A stretch of 64,000 nucleotides of DNA from Nakazawaea peltata (lineage: Eukaryota; Ascomycota; Pichiomycetes; Alaninales; Pachysolenaceae), in the NCBI GenBank assembly GCA_001599355.1, contig BCGQ01000004.1, positions 1,061,249-1,125,248 of the forward strand. Direction: 5' to 3'. Below, in pieces: positions 21,107-31,434 of the stretch (position 1 is its first letter; the number at the start of each line of letters is the position of its first letter). The position numbers were made by a program, and so were the translations under genes. Below the pieces are notes generated by a model. That model did not search any database. It worked only from the letters and a program-made list of their open reading frames with translations, and was not told where the DNA came from.

Positions 21107-22402
21107 TTATAATCTTCTGCCTGGTACAAATATGAAAAGAACACTAAGACAAAGTGTCACCACAAGAATCAGTAATAAAACCCATAAACTTCTTTGAAGT
21201 AAAATCTGCTTAACAAATTTCTCTCTGATGGGAACTAATCCAAACTTGGTGGAATGCAAGTTATAACTGTAATTGATGAAACAAAGGAACGGATCGATGC
21301 AATAGATATATGAGAAAAGTAAATATGACAGGATGAAAAATGGGGCAATTAATACGCATCTAATTGGACGCGAGTAATCTAAAAAGATCAAACAATATCC
21401 GATCCAAAATCCTGCAAATAACATGAATAACAGTATGAAAAATCTCCAAACTTGATTAGGGATATTCATGATACCGTAGCGGGTTAAGAACCCTGGGAAC
21501 AGTTCGTTTTCCATGACTTTAAACACAAAAGACCTGACATCATTGAAAATATCTGGATCATCACGACCATTCTCAAAATGTTGTTGTAAATTTCTTTGCA
21601 TATATTCTGGAACTTTCAAGTATTTCATCGAATTGGTGTTGAAATACGTAAGATAGATTTCCCTGGCTGACTTCTTGATGTCATCTCTTGTAATATGTGA
21701 CAGCACTGAACTCATTCTTTCATTGTTAATGAATTGTTCAAGCATCTTTGGATTAATCGTGGAGATTCTTTTGTTTGCTTGATTATATAAATCTGTCGAA
21801 TTGGCACCCATTGACACAGCGGCACTGTTTCTATTCAATTCATTCAACAATTGTTCACTGGTCATAGATTCTCTATTCAAATTCTCGATATATTCTGCCA
21901 CTTCCGGATTATCCACCACCACTCCACGTTCTCCACGCAAGAACAGCGAAAGTCTATGAGAGTCATTCTCATCTAAAACATTATCATTCATAATCATATC
22001 CAACAATACAGAAGAACTAACAGACTTGTATTTCGATTCCCTGGTATTATCCCGTGTTGAGTTCACCATCGTACTATCCCTGTTCTCCAATCTCAACTTC
22101 TCTTTCAACGACGCCACGTACTTTTGACATAAAAGTAAATGCTGTGATGAGTCCAACCAAAAATCAAGATAGTCTATCAGTTTCTGATTATCCCTCATGT
22201 AACAATAGAACGACCACAAGTCCACCGGAGACTCCGATTGTCTGTATAACACCTCATACAAAGTTGGAAATCTGTCTCTATTGGTACCTGGTCTAACGAC
22301 AGGCCGCCTCAGAGGGCTCTTTTGATCCCAAATTGGATCCGATCGTATCTTCTCATTGGAAGGAATGTCTTCTAACGACTTATAGTGTGCAGTATGCTCC
22401 AT
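21107..22402 (-). CDS. RAX1: bud-site selection protein Rax1
   Basis: 431 aa, against 435 in S. cerevisiae. The N-terminal half has an RGS-like region (F-P-T-L-Y-E-V-L then L-I-D-Y-L-D-F-W-L-D near the start and S-A-R-E-I-Y-L-T-Y-F around the middle, with L-F-P-x-F-L). The C-terminal third carries four hydrophobic segments. Rax1 is a membrane protein that with Rax2 marks bud sites for the bipolar pattern. The RGS fold is split by a linker of low complexity, as in the family. Confidence 0.88.
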   Translation of the reverse strand: MEHTAHYKSLEDIPSNEKIRSDPIWDQKSPLRRPVVRPGTNRDRFPTLYEVLYRQSESPVDLWSFYCYMRDNQKLIDYLDFWLDSSQHLLLCQKYVASLKEKLRLENRDSTMVNSTRDNTRESKYKSVSSSVLLDMIMNDNVLDENDSHRLSLFLRGERGVVVDNPEVAEYIENLNRESMTSEQLLNELNRNSAAVSMGANSTDLYNQANKRISTINPKMLEQFINNERMSSVLSHITRDDIKKSAREIYLTYFNTNSMKYLKVPEYMQRNLQQHFENGRDDPDIFNDVRSFVFKVMENELFPGFLTRYGIMNIPNQVWRFFILLFMLFAGFWIGYCLIFLDYSRPIRCVLIAPFFILSYLLFSYIYCIDPFLCFINYSYNLHSTKFGLVPIREKFVKQILLQRSLWVLLLILVVTLCLSVLFIFVPGRRL

Positions 22403-23063
22403 TTTACAATCAAATGTCCAATTACTCCCAAACTATCCCAATCCAAAGTGAGCTGTCCTACTATATATACTCAACCAAAACCTACCGCTGTCAGATCATA
22501 ACATCCATGTTAGGCCAAAAATTTTTTCCCTAAACAAAGTCCAGCACTAAGGGAAAAAATAAACAAATTAAGGCGTTAGCGCCAGCCATTTTGTTTTTTT
22601 AACTGCAAAGAGACACGCAAGACGCATAACATAAGACATGGATAGTAGGGGGGAGGTGGTTGGACGCGAGAGGCTAGTTTTATTGATTTGGTGGATCTAG
22701 GGTCGGGGATTGAGATCGGGTCGTGGTTCTTTTGTAATTGAAAGTGTTAGAAGTGGCTAATTACATCATTGGGTCATTATATGAGCACCTTCTTTGACAC
22801 ATGTTGACCTGAATAGTAAACTGCTGAATCTATATAGTGTACATACATAGTGTGCATAGTAACCACATAGTAGTGTAATTGTCTACAAAAATCATAGCAA
22901 AATATTAAAATTAATTACACGCACATTAAATAAAGCACTTCTAAAATTAACTCGACTAAGCAAAAATTACCGCTTATACCAAACATCATAACACCAAACA
23001 CCTATAAACAAAACACCCTTCATCAAAATCATAACTTCAAACATCAAAATCTCTCAGTGACAC
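22403..23063. other. RAX1 promoter and STP-like 3' region
   Basis: 0.66 kb, AT-rich. An AAAAATTTTTT block lies about 110 bp before RAX1 (22515-22528). A run of ACATAC/TGCATAGT-type repeats is seen near 22838-22880. No gene seen. Confidence 0.6.
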
Positions 23064-24479
23064 TCAGTGACAGTGATTGAGCATATTTGGACACTGATTA
23101 GTCTCAATATGTTGACTTACCCAAACAGAATTGTTCTCAAAGTACTGGAAACATCCAGCACATCTTCCTGGAAGTTGCAGTCTTAAGGCAGACTTAGTAC
23201 CTGGAGGATAGATGAAGTGTAACAGCTTCAAATGAGTCTTAAAAGTGTCTCTTCTAGAGAAACCTCCAGTATGATGACAATTTGTACCCATTCCTGAAGA
23301 TGACATAACAGGAGAAGTCGAGCTATGTCTTTTTGAGAACAGATCTGGAGCTGGAGAGTAGAATGGACAAACAAACAGGTTGGCATCCAAATGTTTCTTC
23401 ATATGTCTGGTCAAGTATCCCTTCACTTTAAAACTCAGAGAACAATGAGTACATTGGAATACCGTAGGCCTCTTTGATTCACTCCCACTAGACATCACCG
23501 ATTTAGATCTCTTCTTAACTTTTAATCCTTTCACCTTGTAAACCTCTTGGTCCTCGTCCAGCGAGTTTTCGAGCTTCACCGATACTGGGTCACTTGTCTC
23601 CGAGTGCATCTCCAAAAATGGTGACAGGTTAGATTGCATAAGTGGATCATGGAACATCGATGCTACCTCTTGGGTGTCTAATGTATTCAACGATATGGAT
23701 TCTTTTTGATTTTGATTTAAAAATTGATGTTGCAAAAGTGCCAAATGTTTCTGTTGATCAGATGTGAAAGATTCATTAATGAACATCATTTCATCATCCA
23801 AAGCAGTCTCAAATTCTTCAACTGGAGAGTTGTTTAAAGGTAAGAAATTGCTGATTTGTCCTGGCTCTTGCTTGATATAAATTGGATTTGGTCTCATAGT
23901 ATTCGAGACTACTTGTGGGATCATCTCATTAGAAGAAGATCCGTAATCTTGTCTGTAATTATTGATCAAAAATTGCAGAGAGTCATTTGAACTGGCTAGT
24001 TGATGTAACTGCTGTTGTACAACGTAGTTATCAGACTCAAAAGCACTTGAAGTGGAGTTAGATAATGAAGGAGACGCAGTATTCATGCTATTAGATTGTT
24101 GAATAGATGAACCAGTAATGTTGCCATGTTGTAAATAGTTTGGTAATTCGATCATACTACCAATATCCCAGTTAAATGGAATCAGTTCTTGAGAATCATG
24201 CAAAAAATTGTACTCATCAACAGCACATGGTGTCGCAGTACATGTAGCAGTCATCTGGATTCTAGTAACATTCTTAAATAACTCTGAACCTGGGACTCTG
24301 AACTCCAAAGATCTCAACTTATGGTCATTTTGTAACTTCAATAAACCACTCTTCAAATTATCAAATAATCTCTGGAAAATGATCGAGAGAGGAGAGTAAG
24401 GTAAACTCATACCTACTCTTTTCCTGATGACATCATATGTCTCCAACACGATGCTTTGTAATACACCTAAATCTAGCAT
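23064..24479 (-). CDS. STP2: C2H2 transcription factor of the Stp1/Stp2 family (SPS-sensor effector)
   Basis: 471 aa. The C-terminal third has the Stp zinc-finger module: C-T-H-C-S-L-S-F plus G-Y-L-T-R-H-M-K-K-H (about 343-363), a second finger interrupted by a Ser-rich insert and ending G-G-F-S-R-R-D-T-F-K-T-H-L-K, and a third C-A-G-C finger. The N-terminus has an amphipathic helix (residues 6-22) and a T-P-C-A-V-D motif at 83-88, resembling the region I and region II signals by which S. cerevisiae Stp1/2 are held in the cytosol and cut by Ssy5. Family role: release by external amino acids and activation of permease genes. Which paralogue it is remains open. Confidence 0.8.
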   Translation of the reverse strand: MLDLGVLQSIVLETYDVIRKRVGMSLPYSPLSIIFQRLFDNLKSGLLKLQNDHKLRSLEFRVPGSELFKNVTRIQMTATCTATPCAVDEYNFLHDSQELIPFNWDIGSMIELPNYLQHGNITGSSIQQSNSMNTASPSLSNSTSSAFESDNYVVQQQLHQLASSNDSLQFLINNYRQDYGSSSNEMIPQVVSNTMRPNPIYIKQEPGQISNFLPLNNSPVEEFETALDDEMMFINESFTSDQQKHLALLQHQFLNQNQKESISLNTLDTQEVASMFHDPLMQSNLSPFLEMHSETSDPVSVKLENSLDEDQEVYKVKGLKVKKRSKSVMSSGSESKRPTVFQCTHCSLSFKVKGYLTRHMKKHLDANLFVCPFYSPAPDLFSKRHSSTSPVMSSSGMGTNCHHTGGFSRRDTFKTHLKLLHFIYPPGTKSALRLQLPGRCAGCFQYFENNSVWVSQHIETNQCPNMLNHCH

Positions 24480-26762
24480 CGTTGGATTTATTTGGTCAGC
24501 GCTTAACGAACTCTTCTCTTCTCCTCAATATAAATAAAAAAATTTAGGTAGGAGGGAAAAATTTTTCTCTTGTTTTGCTTTGCCTGTGGAAAACACCGGA
24601 GGTAGGAGGAGCCACAGTATATGAGTGACTTGGGGTATATAAATGTTGTTGATGATTCTTGGTTGACTTCAAGATCCTTCAAAACCTAAAAACTAAGTCT
24701 AATTACTTGGTTTATTTATTAAATCCAGAACCGTTATTTAAAAAATAAAGCTAACTCATTTGCTTTTAAATATTTTGGAAAAAAACATGATAAAAATGGG
24801 GGAGAAATCTTTTATCAGCAGCTACGGTATTTTTGTGTTTCTTTTTATGCACCGAAAGGGAATCCAAATACTTTAGATTTTTGTGGTATTTTTCGGTAAT
24901 TGACGTGTTTAAGCAAGGACTAGAGATTAGGCCGATCTCAGACGGATATGAGCTCCGCCAGGAAGTTGTACTGATAACAAATTTGAGTTATTTAAACAAT
25001 TGACCCCAATCCTTGTCTGCGTATTTGTTCTTATTTTACCCTTCAATAGACAGTTTACAGCTCTTACATCATCAGTTTTGAAAAAAAAAAATTCCTGGTA
25101 TCCGAAAACACTTATGATAACCACACTAAGTCTGACGAGTAATATCCAAGTGCTGCTCTATCTCCATAAACACAAACCGCTTAAACTGTGTATTTCATCT
25201 CGGAATCGATGCCGTCTACGTGCGGCTCAAAATTATTCCGCACTCTTTTAGTACACGACCCTGTTTATATGTAGTATTTAATTTCTTTTTTCCTTTCTTA
25301 TCTGCTATTTTAGCTCTTTTTCTTATCAGTCAAGCTTTTTTTCACACTTTTAATTCGCTCCGAGTTACTAAAATAGAGGGGAAAAAACCGCAATTTACAA
25401 AACATTCTGCTAAAAATACACCAAATTCACATGCCATTACACTTTTCATCCAGATAAATAGTTGTAAATTTAGGTCCTCGTTGATCTGACTTACTGCTGG
25501 AATCTGTTGTTATAAAATATTTTGAACTGTTTACAACGTAAGTCCCTAACTGATGCATCGTTTCGTCCTGATGTATCTTTTCAGACATTACGTAAACTCC
25601 CTTCGTGACGCATCTCTAACTTCTAACGTAATGCAGTAGCCTCTTCAAATTGGTCTTAATTCCAGAAATAACCGCATTTGATTAAATGCAGTCCTACTCG
25701 CTGTGCGTTTCCAGCTCCAGCTTTTGGTTTGTTTCTCTTCCCCTCTAAAGCCTTAAGGTATTAGCGAGGTATCACAGGGTGCGCCGCGGCACATCCGAAC
25801 AATCGAAATTTTGCTATCAATATTATACGCCAGGCATAAAGAGTGCAAAACTGCAGTTGTAATCAGCCGGGTACTTTTCCTTTTGATTTTGATCTATTGA
25901 TACTACTCCTTGGCGTAGCCCGATCTTCCCCAAAGCCATAGATAATCACACCGTAGTATTAGAGTGCATCTGTCGCAGTTTACTGAGTTTGGATTTGTAT
26001 TGACTCGTCCTATTTGAGGTGCTCATGACTCTCTTGTTTGTGCCTTAAAATTGTCCCTGACATTTAGTACTAAAGTGTATTTTTGGTAGTGGCTATTTTG
26101 GTGTGAGTCTTCAATAGTGCAAGGGGTGGACACTAAAGTACAGTAAATGTAGGGAAATGGACGAAACTTTTCAGTCTTGATTTCCAATTGCCAAGAATCT
26201 GTCTGAATAAATGTAGAAGTTCAGCTAACCTTTTTTTCACCTTAGTTTTGGTAGGCGTGAGATCTTTGCTTATTTTCAAAGTTACCCCTCTGAATAATCT
26301 TCTTAAAACCAAACTTCCATCAATTGTGGATATGTACATAGCGGAATTTCTCGGTTACTTCATGTTATGTCTTGCAGTAGTATGAGGATATGTTTCACTT
26401 CCAATACTTAGTATAAAAATTATAAACCACCTCTCCACCATACTAAAATCTGAATATATAAAATATATAAAATATATAAAATATATTCTCAAGGTAAAGC
26501 TATCTATAATAACACTAAGACGACCAACCAAACCACAAATCACAACACCACTACAATCTACAAATCATTCTAAATGCAAGACATTCTTCTATAGTTAATT
26601 CTAATATACATAAGTCATTTTCTTGAAATTTTTGAAGCAACCAGATCTCAATTTCTCACCCAACTAGCACGTCTCTTTTACCAGCATTTGAAAAACAAAG
26701 CAAGATTACGTGTCACAGCCAATAGAAAGAAACCTGGTCAATATTGTCATAAAATTGGTCGC
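24480..26762. other. 2.3 kb gene-free region
   Basis: The longest gene-free stretch in the window, between the STP-like start and the YBL028C-like stop. AT-rich; an AAAAATTTTTC block near 24561-24572 sits 90 bp before the STP-like ATG. A short AT minisatellite lies at 26453-26486. All open frames are short, lack family features and mostly lack ATG. I found no tRNA, U1/U2/U4/U6, SRP or RNase P signature, but a divergent structured RNA cannot be excluded. Confidence 0.5.
26453..26486 (+). repeat. AT-rich minisatellite (ATATATAAAA)n
   Basis: About three and a half copies of a 10-bp ATATATAAAA-type unit downstream of the YBL028C-like gene. Confidence 0.85.
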
Positions 26763-27086
26763 TTAGAAGTTGTTATGGTTCTTCTTCTTCTTGTTCTTTA
26801 TCTTAGACTGTTTGTAAAGACTCTTTCTGGAGGATTTCCATCCCGAAGTGCTTACTTTAGTAGTCTTAGCATCTTCATCCATCTTTTCATCCAGATCATG
26901 TGACTCCTCCTTGTCAGCAGAAGCATCTTGATCCTTCTTTTGAGCTGACAACTTCTCCTGTTGCTTAAGTAATGCAAGCTTAGCAGCAATTCTCTGATTT
27001 CTTTCGCTGACAAAGTTACTGAACTCTCCCAGTCTTTTGATAGACTTGGTCTTTAACTTAGACTTAGATCTGATACTCTTTCCCAT
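26763..27086 (-). CDS. small basic nucleolar protein, YBL028C / LLP-like
   Basis: 107 aa from the ATG at 27084-27086; the frame extends upstream only from a TTG. It matches S. cerevisiae YBL028C (106 aa) in order: M-G-K-S-I-R-S-K-S-K at the N-terminus, K-S-I-K-R-L-G-E-F, an A-A-K-L helix with Lys/Glu, a D-M-D-E-like acidic patch, and the diagnostic K-V-S-T-S-G-W-K-S-S-R then a Lys-rich tail. This UPF0642/LLP family is nucleolar and linked to 60S assembly; the exact role is unknown. Confidence 0.85.
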   Translation of the reverse strand: MGKSIRSKSKLKTKSIKRLGEFSNFVSERNQRIAAKLALLKQQEKLSAQKKDQDASADKEESHDLDEKMDEDAKTTKVSTSGWKSSRKSLYKQSKIKNKKKKNHNNF

Positions 27087-27783
27087 CCTGTACCGCTCAA
27101 CCTTTTGATTCAATATCCTCTTAACTATTACAAGCTTTAACTAAGATAAAATTTTTTTTAGGAAAAAATTTCTTAGATTTCTTTTTTACGTTTTCTTTAT
27201 ATAGCTCGCATAGTGATGAGGGGATAATTGAAAGGTGGAGAGGGGGGTGAAAGAGGGGAATGAGAGAAATGAGGTTGATTTGGTAATTGAATCATCTGTG
27301 AAATGGGAGTAGAATGAGTCTGGTGCGAAAATTGATTTTGTTGCTGAAATGTGCTTTGCAATAAACCAATAAACACCCCCCTCCCCCTTCAAGGTACTAG
27401 ACCCCTGATGGGTTTCATTCTCCATCGCATCGCTAGCAAAACATTAAAATTGAACAATTGGTGTTACGATGTAATATCCGAGAATTATGACGCTCTTAGG
27501 TCATGTGACCTCAGTTAGGGGTATCAGTGACTGCGCAGCAGATATACTTTAAATGGCAGAAAATATATAGTAAACTTGCGCTTAAACCAGTTTTTTCCGT
27601 GACAATAATGAAATTTTTTCTTTGTATTGAAAAAAAATAGTCTAGTAAAATATACAATCAAGAAAAAGAGGAGACAAACTGAGAAAGAGAAGGAAAAAAA
27701 TTTCTTAATATTTTTACAAAAATTTTCTTATATTATCATCACTTTGTTTCAAGGACATTAGTTAATACAAGTCAAAAGCAAAA
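27087..27783. other. divergent intergenic region YBL028C-like / RPL19
   Basis: 0.7 kb shared by two ribosome-related genes. A/T blocks at 27147-27170 lie next to the YBL028C-like start; an E-box and TTAGGG pair lies at 27499-27520. An 80-codon frame at 27186-27425 looks fortuitous. Confidence 0.6.
27499..27520 (+). promoter_or_regulatory. Cbf1-like E-box next to Tbf1-like TTAGGG
   Basis: GGTCATGTGACC (27499-27510) is one base from a palindromic Cbf1 site, and TTAGGG (27515-27520) follows 4 bp later, about 265-285 bp upstream of the RPL19 ATG. Ribosomal-protein promoters of many non-Saccharomyces yeasts use Tbf1 and Cbf1, so this arrangement fits, but it is inference. Confidence 0.4.
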
Positions 27784-28738
27784 ATGTAAGTGTGATCTTA
27801 AGATTCATAGCAGAGGAGTGTATCCATCATCATCATCATGTCCGATCCAGTATTGTTATCATTGGGATGTATTCAATAATCAGCGTTGGAGCTTATTTTA
27901 TCTTCATCATTTTTAATTAAGAGGAAGTTTTTATGAAATGAGAAAAATTTTCAACTGATACTCATGACAGTGTTTATCATCTAAAGAATGGATAATAGAG
28001 TTCAAATGGTGTAATGAATGATTTGGTCCGGTTCTGATACAGTTTTGGAAAGGATCAAGTTGGACCAGCAAGGGTTTTCTAATATTTGCCTCCCATTATA
28101 AATTGAACGGACAAGATGAGAATGAAATCTGTAAATGTATTGCATTCAAACAAACATACTAACTTTTTAATAGGGCCAACTTACGTACTCAAAAGAGACT
28201 TGCCGCCGCTGTTGTCGGTGTTGGTAAGAGAAAGATCTGGTTAGACCCAAATGAAACCACTGAGATCTCTCAAGCTAACTCCAGAGCTGCTATCAGAAAG
28301 TTGTACAAGAACGGTACTATCGTCAAGAAGCCAGTCACTATGCACTCCAGATCCAGAGCTAGAGCTTTGGCTGAGTCCAGACGTGGTGGTCGTCACACCG
28401 GTTACGGTAAGAGAAAGGGTACCGCCGAGGCTAGAATGCCAACTTCTACCTTATGGATGAGAAGATTGAGAGTCTTGAGAAAGTTGTTAGCTAAGTACAG
28501 AGCTGCCGGTAAGATTGACAGACACTTGTACCACGAATTGTACAAGTCTGCCAAGGGTAACGCTTTCAAGCACAAGAGAGCTTTGGTTGAGCACATCATC
28601 GAAGCTAAGGCTGAAGCTGCCAGAGCTAAGGCTTTGAAGGAGGAGGCTGAGGCCAGAAGATTGAAGAACAAGGCTGCCAGACAAAGAAGAAACGACAGAA
28701 TCACTGCTAAGAGAGAAGCTGCCGCTGCTGACAACTAA
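27784..28738 (+). CDS. RPL19: 60S ribosomal protein eL19 (spliced)
   Basis: Exon 1 is just AT (27784-27785). The intron runs 27786-28173 (388 nt; GTAAGT, TACTAAC at 28157-28163, TAG), and exon 2 28174-28738 restores ATG-GCC and reads [11 protein letters not shown]. The product is 188 aa, as expected for eL19, with the basic helical C-terminal tail that reaches the 40S subunit. The intron position (inside the start codon) is the same as in S. cerevisiae RPL19A/B. Codon use is strongly biased (GCT, AAG, AGA, TTG) and I saw no CTG, as in a very highly expressed gene. No convincing snoRNA was seen in the intron. Confidence 0.97.
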
Positions 28739-29052
28739 ATATCATCATAGGTAAAACAACAAAAATATCTTTAATTATTTTTAAATTTTAATCATGACTG
28801 TATATTTTTTAAGTTAGTGTTCTGACTCGAAGCAACGAATTCATATAATAAACTTCAATATAAACTTCTTTAATTTATTGTAGTGACATTGGATTGGAAA
28901 TTAATGTTGGTAGGCTGGAAAGTAGTTAATGTTGGCAAGGCTGAAAAATTCCTACTATAGTAGTTACCTAATGTAGTAATCAATACAGATGTATATAAAA
29001 AATTTACCTCTGGTTACTTTTAGCCCCTTTAGATGAGGATAGACGAAGGAAG
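28739..29052. other. RPL19 / PRP3 intergenic
   Basis: 0.3 kb AT-rich. A CCCCTTTAG motif (29030-29038) lies just before the PRP3 ATG; the same motif forms a tandem array at 60416. Nothing else seen. Confidence 0.6.
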
Positions 29053-30447
29053 ATGATACCGAGAGCGAGACAAAAGAAGGCGAAACGGATCAATCCGCTG
29101 TTGTTAGCGAAGATGCAGGCATCTGGAAAGGTTGTTTCGTCTTCTTCAGCATCTGTTTCTCAAAATAACACTCCCTCTGGTAATGGCGTCTCTACTGAAC
29201 CAGCCCCTAAGAAGAGGAAAGTGGAATTAGAGAAGCCTAAATCATTGAAAGATATTGGGATTCACCCCTTATTGTTAGGCAACTCCAACAATCAAGGCGA
29301 TGAGACCGAAAATAATGACAGACCCAAAAAACCGAAGGATATATTGAGATCAGGTAATAAAAGAGGGTATAATTTAAACCCTTATTTTGACCCTAATCTG
29401 CCGTTAGATCTGCGGAAAAAGACTAAGGAGTTGAAGTTCAATGAGCATGGCAAGTATATTGCAAAAGCAGACGAATTAAGAGAGCAATTGCGCGCAGAGC
29501 AAGAAGAAAAACAACGTCAGCTCATCTTACTGGAGCAAGGTCTTGTTCCTGATATACTGATTGGTGAACATTTGTATCAACCTGTTCTGCCTCCGTCGAT
29601 CGAGTGGTGGGATCAACCTTATATTCGTGATAGGAAATATCTGACAGATCCCTCGAAATTGATATATATGGAGGTTTCTGAGGATAATCCTATTACACAT
29701 TTCATTCAATTCCCAAGATTACCTGATATTCCAGCTACTGCTGCTTCGAGTATGACACTGGAGATCAAATTATATTTGACCAAAAAAGAGCTGAAGAAGA
29801 AGAGAAGAGTAGAAAGGTTGATCAAGCATAAAGCCGAGCAAGAGAAGATCAGAGCTGGTTTGCTTCCTCCTCCTCCACCAAAAGTGAAATTAAAGAATTT
29901 AATGACAGTAATGACTAATGAGCTGATAAAAGACCCTACTCTGTTAGAATTGAAAGTTAAACAGGAGATAGCAGAAAGACAAAGACAGCATGAATTGATG
30001 AACGAAGAACGTAAATTGACCCCAGAAGAGAAAGCACTGAAGTTAGAGTTGAAACACCAAGAAAGAGTAGAGAAAGAAGGTATATTTTGCTGCATATTCA
30101 AAGTAAAACATCTCAGTAATATGTACAAAGTGAACGTTAACGCTGTACAGATGAAATTGAAAGGATGTACTATTGCATTAGAGAATCAATTTGGTTTGAT
30201 TATTATTGAAGGAGACTATAGAAACTGTCATAAATATACTCGACTTGTATGTGAGAGAATTGACTGGTCCAAAGATAAAGAAGGGAATGTGATAGAAGGT
30301 AATAACAAATGTGAGTTGAAACTTCAGTTCAAACAATTAGATTTCAACTTTCAAAGATGGTCAAACAAGTCATTTTCAACCTCAGAACAATTGTTAGAGT
30401 TTCTCTCCCATAAAGGATTAGAAAGTTACTATAGATTAGTCATATAA
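29053..30447 (+). CDS. PRP3: U4/U6.U5 tri-snRNP protein Prp3
   Basis: 464 aa (S. cerevisiae 469). The Prp3 core is seen in the N-terminal half (N-P-Y-F-D, then I-E-W-W-D and K-R-R-V-E-R in the conserved central block). The C-terminal DUF1115-type domain has R-N-C-H-K-Y-T-R-L-V-C-E-R-I-D-W, corresponding to the family H-R-Y-x-R-L-M-L-x-R-I-x-W. Prp3 binds U4/U6 stem II and the U6 3' end in the spliceosome. It converges on HSP10 with 46 bp between the stops. Confidence 0.93.
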   Translation: MIPRARQKKAKRINPLLLAKMQASGKVVSSSSASVSQNNTPSGNGVSTEPAPKKRKVELEKPKSLKDIGIHPLLLGNSNNQGDETENNDRPKKPKDILRSGNKRGYNLNPYFDPNLPLDLRKKTKELKFNEHGKYIAKADELREQLRAEQEEKQRQLILLEQGLVPDILIGEHLYQPVLPPSIEWWDQPYIRDRKYLTDPSKLIYMEVSEDNPITHFIQFPRLPDIPATAASSMTLEIKLYLTKKELKKKRRVERLIKHKAEQEKIRAGLLPPPPPKVKLKNLMTVMTNELIKDPTLLELKVKQEIAERQRQHELMNEERKLTPEEKALKLELKHQERVEKEGIFCCIFKVKHLSNMYKVNVNAVQMKLKGCTIALENQFGLIIIEGDYRNCHKYTRLVCERIDWSKDKEGNVIEGNNKCELKLQFKQLDFNFQRWSNKSFSTSEQLLEFLSHKGLESYYRLVI

Positions 30448-30493
30448 ATTAAAAATTAGTATTTATTCAGTATATATGTACAGGAATCTGAAC

Positions 30494-30870
30494 CTAGTTG
30501 TCGTTGATCTTCAGCAAAATCTCGGTGTCTCTGAATAAGATGACTTCATCTTGACCGATCTTGATTGGAGAACCACCAAATTGTGGGATCAAAACCTTGT
30601 CACCAACGCTGACATTTGGGGTTTGCTTTTGGCCGTTAGCATCAATGAAACCTGGACCAACAGCCAAAACATTAGCAACGTTCAACTTTTCAACGTTCTT
30701 TTCTGGGATATACAAACCAGAGGCGGTCTTGGCCTCGGCCTTGACTCTTTGGACGAGGACTCTGTCCAATAATGGGACGATGCTTTTAGCGGATTTGATG
30801 AAAGAAGCGGACTGAATTTTGTTAGTAACTCTTAAAGTAAGGAATTTATGTCTAAATCCTCACTTACCAT
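30494..30870 (-). CDS. HSP10: mitochondrial co-chaperonin Hsp10 (spliced)
   Basis: Exon 1 is only the ATG (30868-30870). The intron is 30812-30867 (56 nt; GTAAGT, TACTAAC on the minus strand at 30821-30827, CAG). Exon 2 (30494-30811) starts S-A-S-F-I-K-S-A-K-S-I-V-P. The total is 106 aa, exactly the S. cerevisiae length. It shows the GroES features: L-D-R-V-L-V-Q-R, the mobile-loop region T-A-S-G-L-Y-I-P, A-V-G-P-G, and G-D-K-V-L-I-P-Q-F-G-G. It caps Hsp60 in the matrix; the basic N-terminus serves as targeting signal. S. cerevisiae HSP10 has no intron. A heat-shock-like element lies 130 bp upstream. Confidence 0.96.
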
Positions 30871-31434
30871 AACGATAATTCGGTTTCTGAATACCTATGA
30901 ACTTGTATAACCTTAAGCTGATTATATATAAAATTGTAGATGAGATTTTTCCAGGTCGATTTTCCTTGTTACTGCTGCAATTTTTTCGTTTCTCAGCTTG
31001 GAATTTTCTAGAGCCGGGAGGAAGTGCGCAGAGAGGATCGGAAACCGTGAGATGTGGGGTGGATGGTGGTAGGAGTTGTGGTGGATAAGTGGAGATGGGA
31101 GGGGGTTTGGAGAGAGTCGGGAGAGAGGTAGGACCAGAGATTATGTACAGATGAGGTACATTGCATTATTCGGTTATGTTTGATGTAATCTCAATCCTCT
31201 CAGTGCTCCAATTTACTATCTACTCACCAATCTACACCATTTAACTTCCTAAACAAGCAACTATCCATACTTTCTCAAAACGGTAATTCTCCACACCGAA
31301 TTACAATTTTTTGCTTCACCTCCTATCAAATCGCTGCTAAATTAATAGCTAATTTCTAAAGAACAACAAAAAATAGTACAGTATTAGATAGGTGATTGTA
31401 TACCCAGAGGGCAATTAGATATTATTAATTAGAA
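30871..31434. other. divergent promoter HSP10 / ATP19
   Basis: 0.56 kb between two mitochondrial genes. It holds an HSE-like motif (31001-31013) and a GT/GA-rich stretch (31020-31110). No other gene seen. Confidence 0.6.
31001..31013 (-). promoter_or_regulatory. heat-shock element-like site upstream of HSP10
   Basis: GAATTTTCTAGAG reads as GAA-nn-TTC-nn-GAg, two perfect units and a third with one mismatch. Its position is suitable for Hsf1 control of HSP10, as known in S. cerevisiae. Confidence 0.5.

Noticed and set aside
27186-27425. 79-codon minus-strand frame with a real ATG
   Set aside because: Lies in the YBL028C-like promoter, low complexity, no recognisable motif.
27786-28173. Possible snoRNA in the RPL19 intron
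   Set aside because: Scattered CTGA and TGA motifs but no box pair with a terminal stem.
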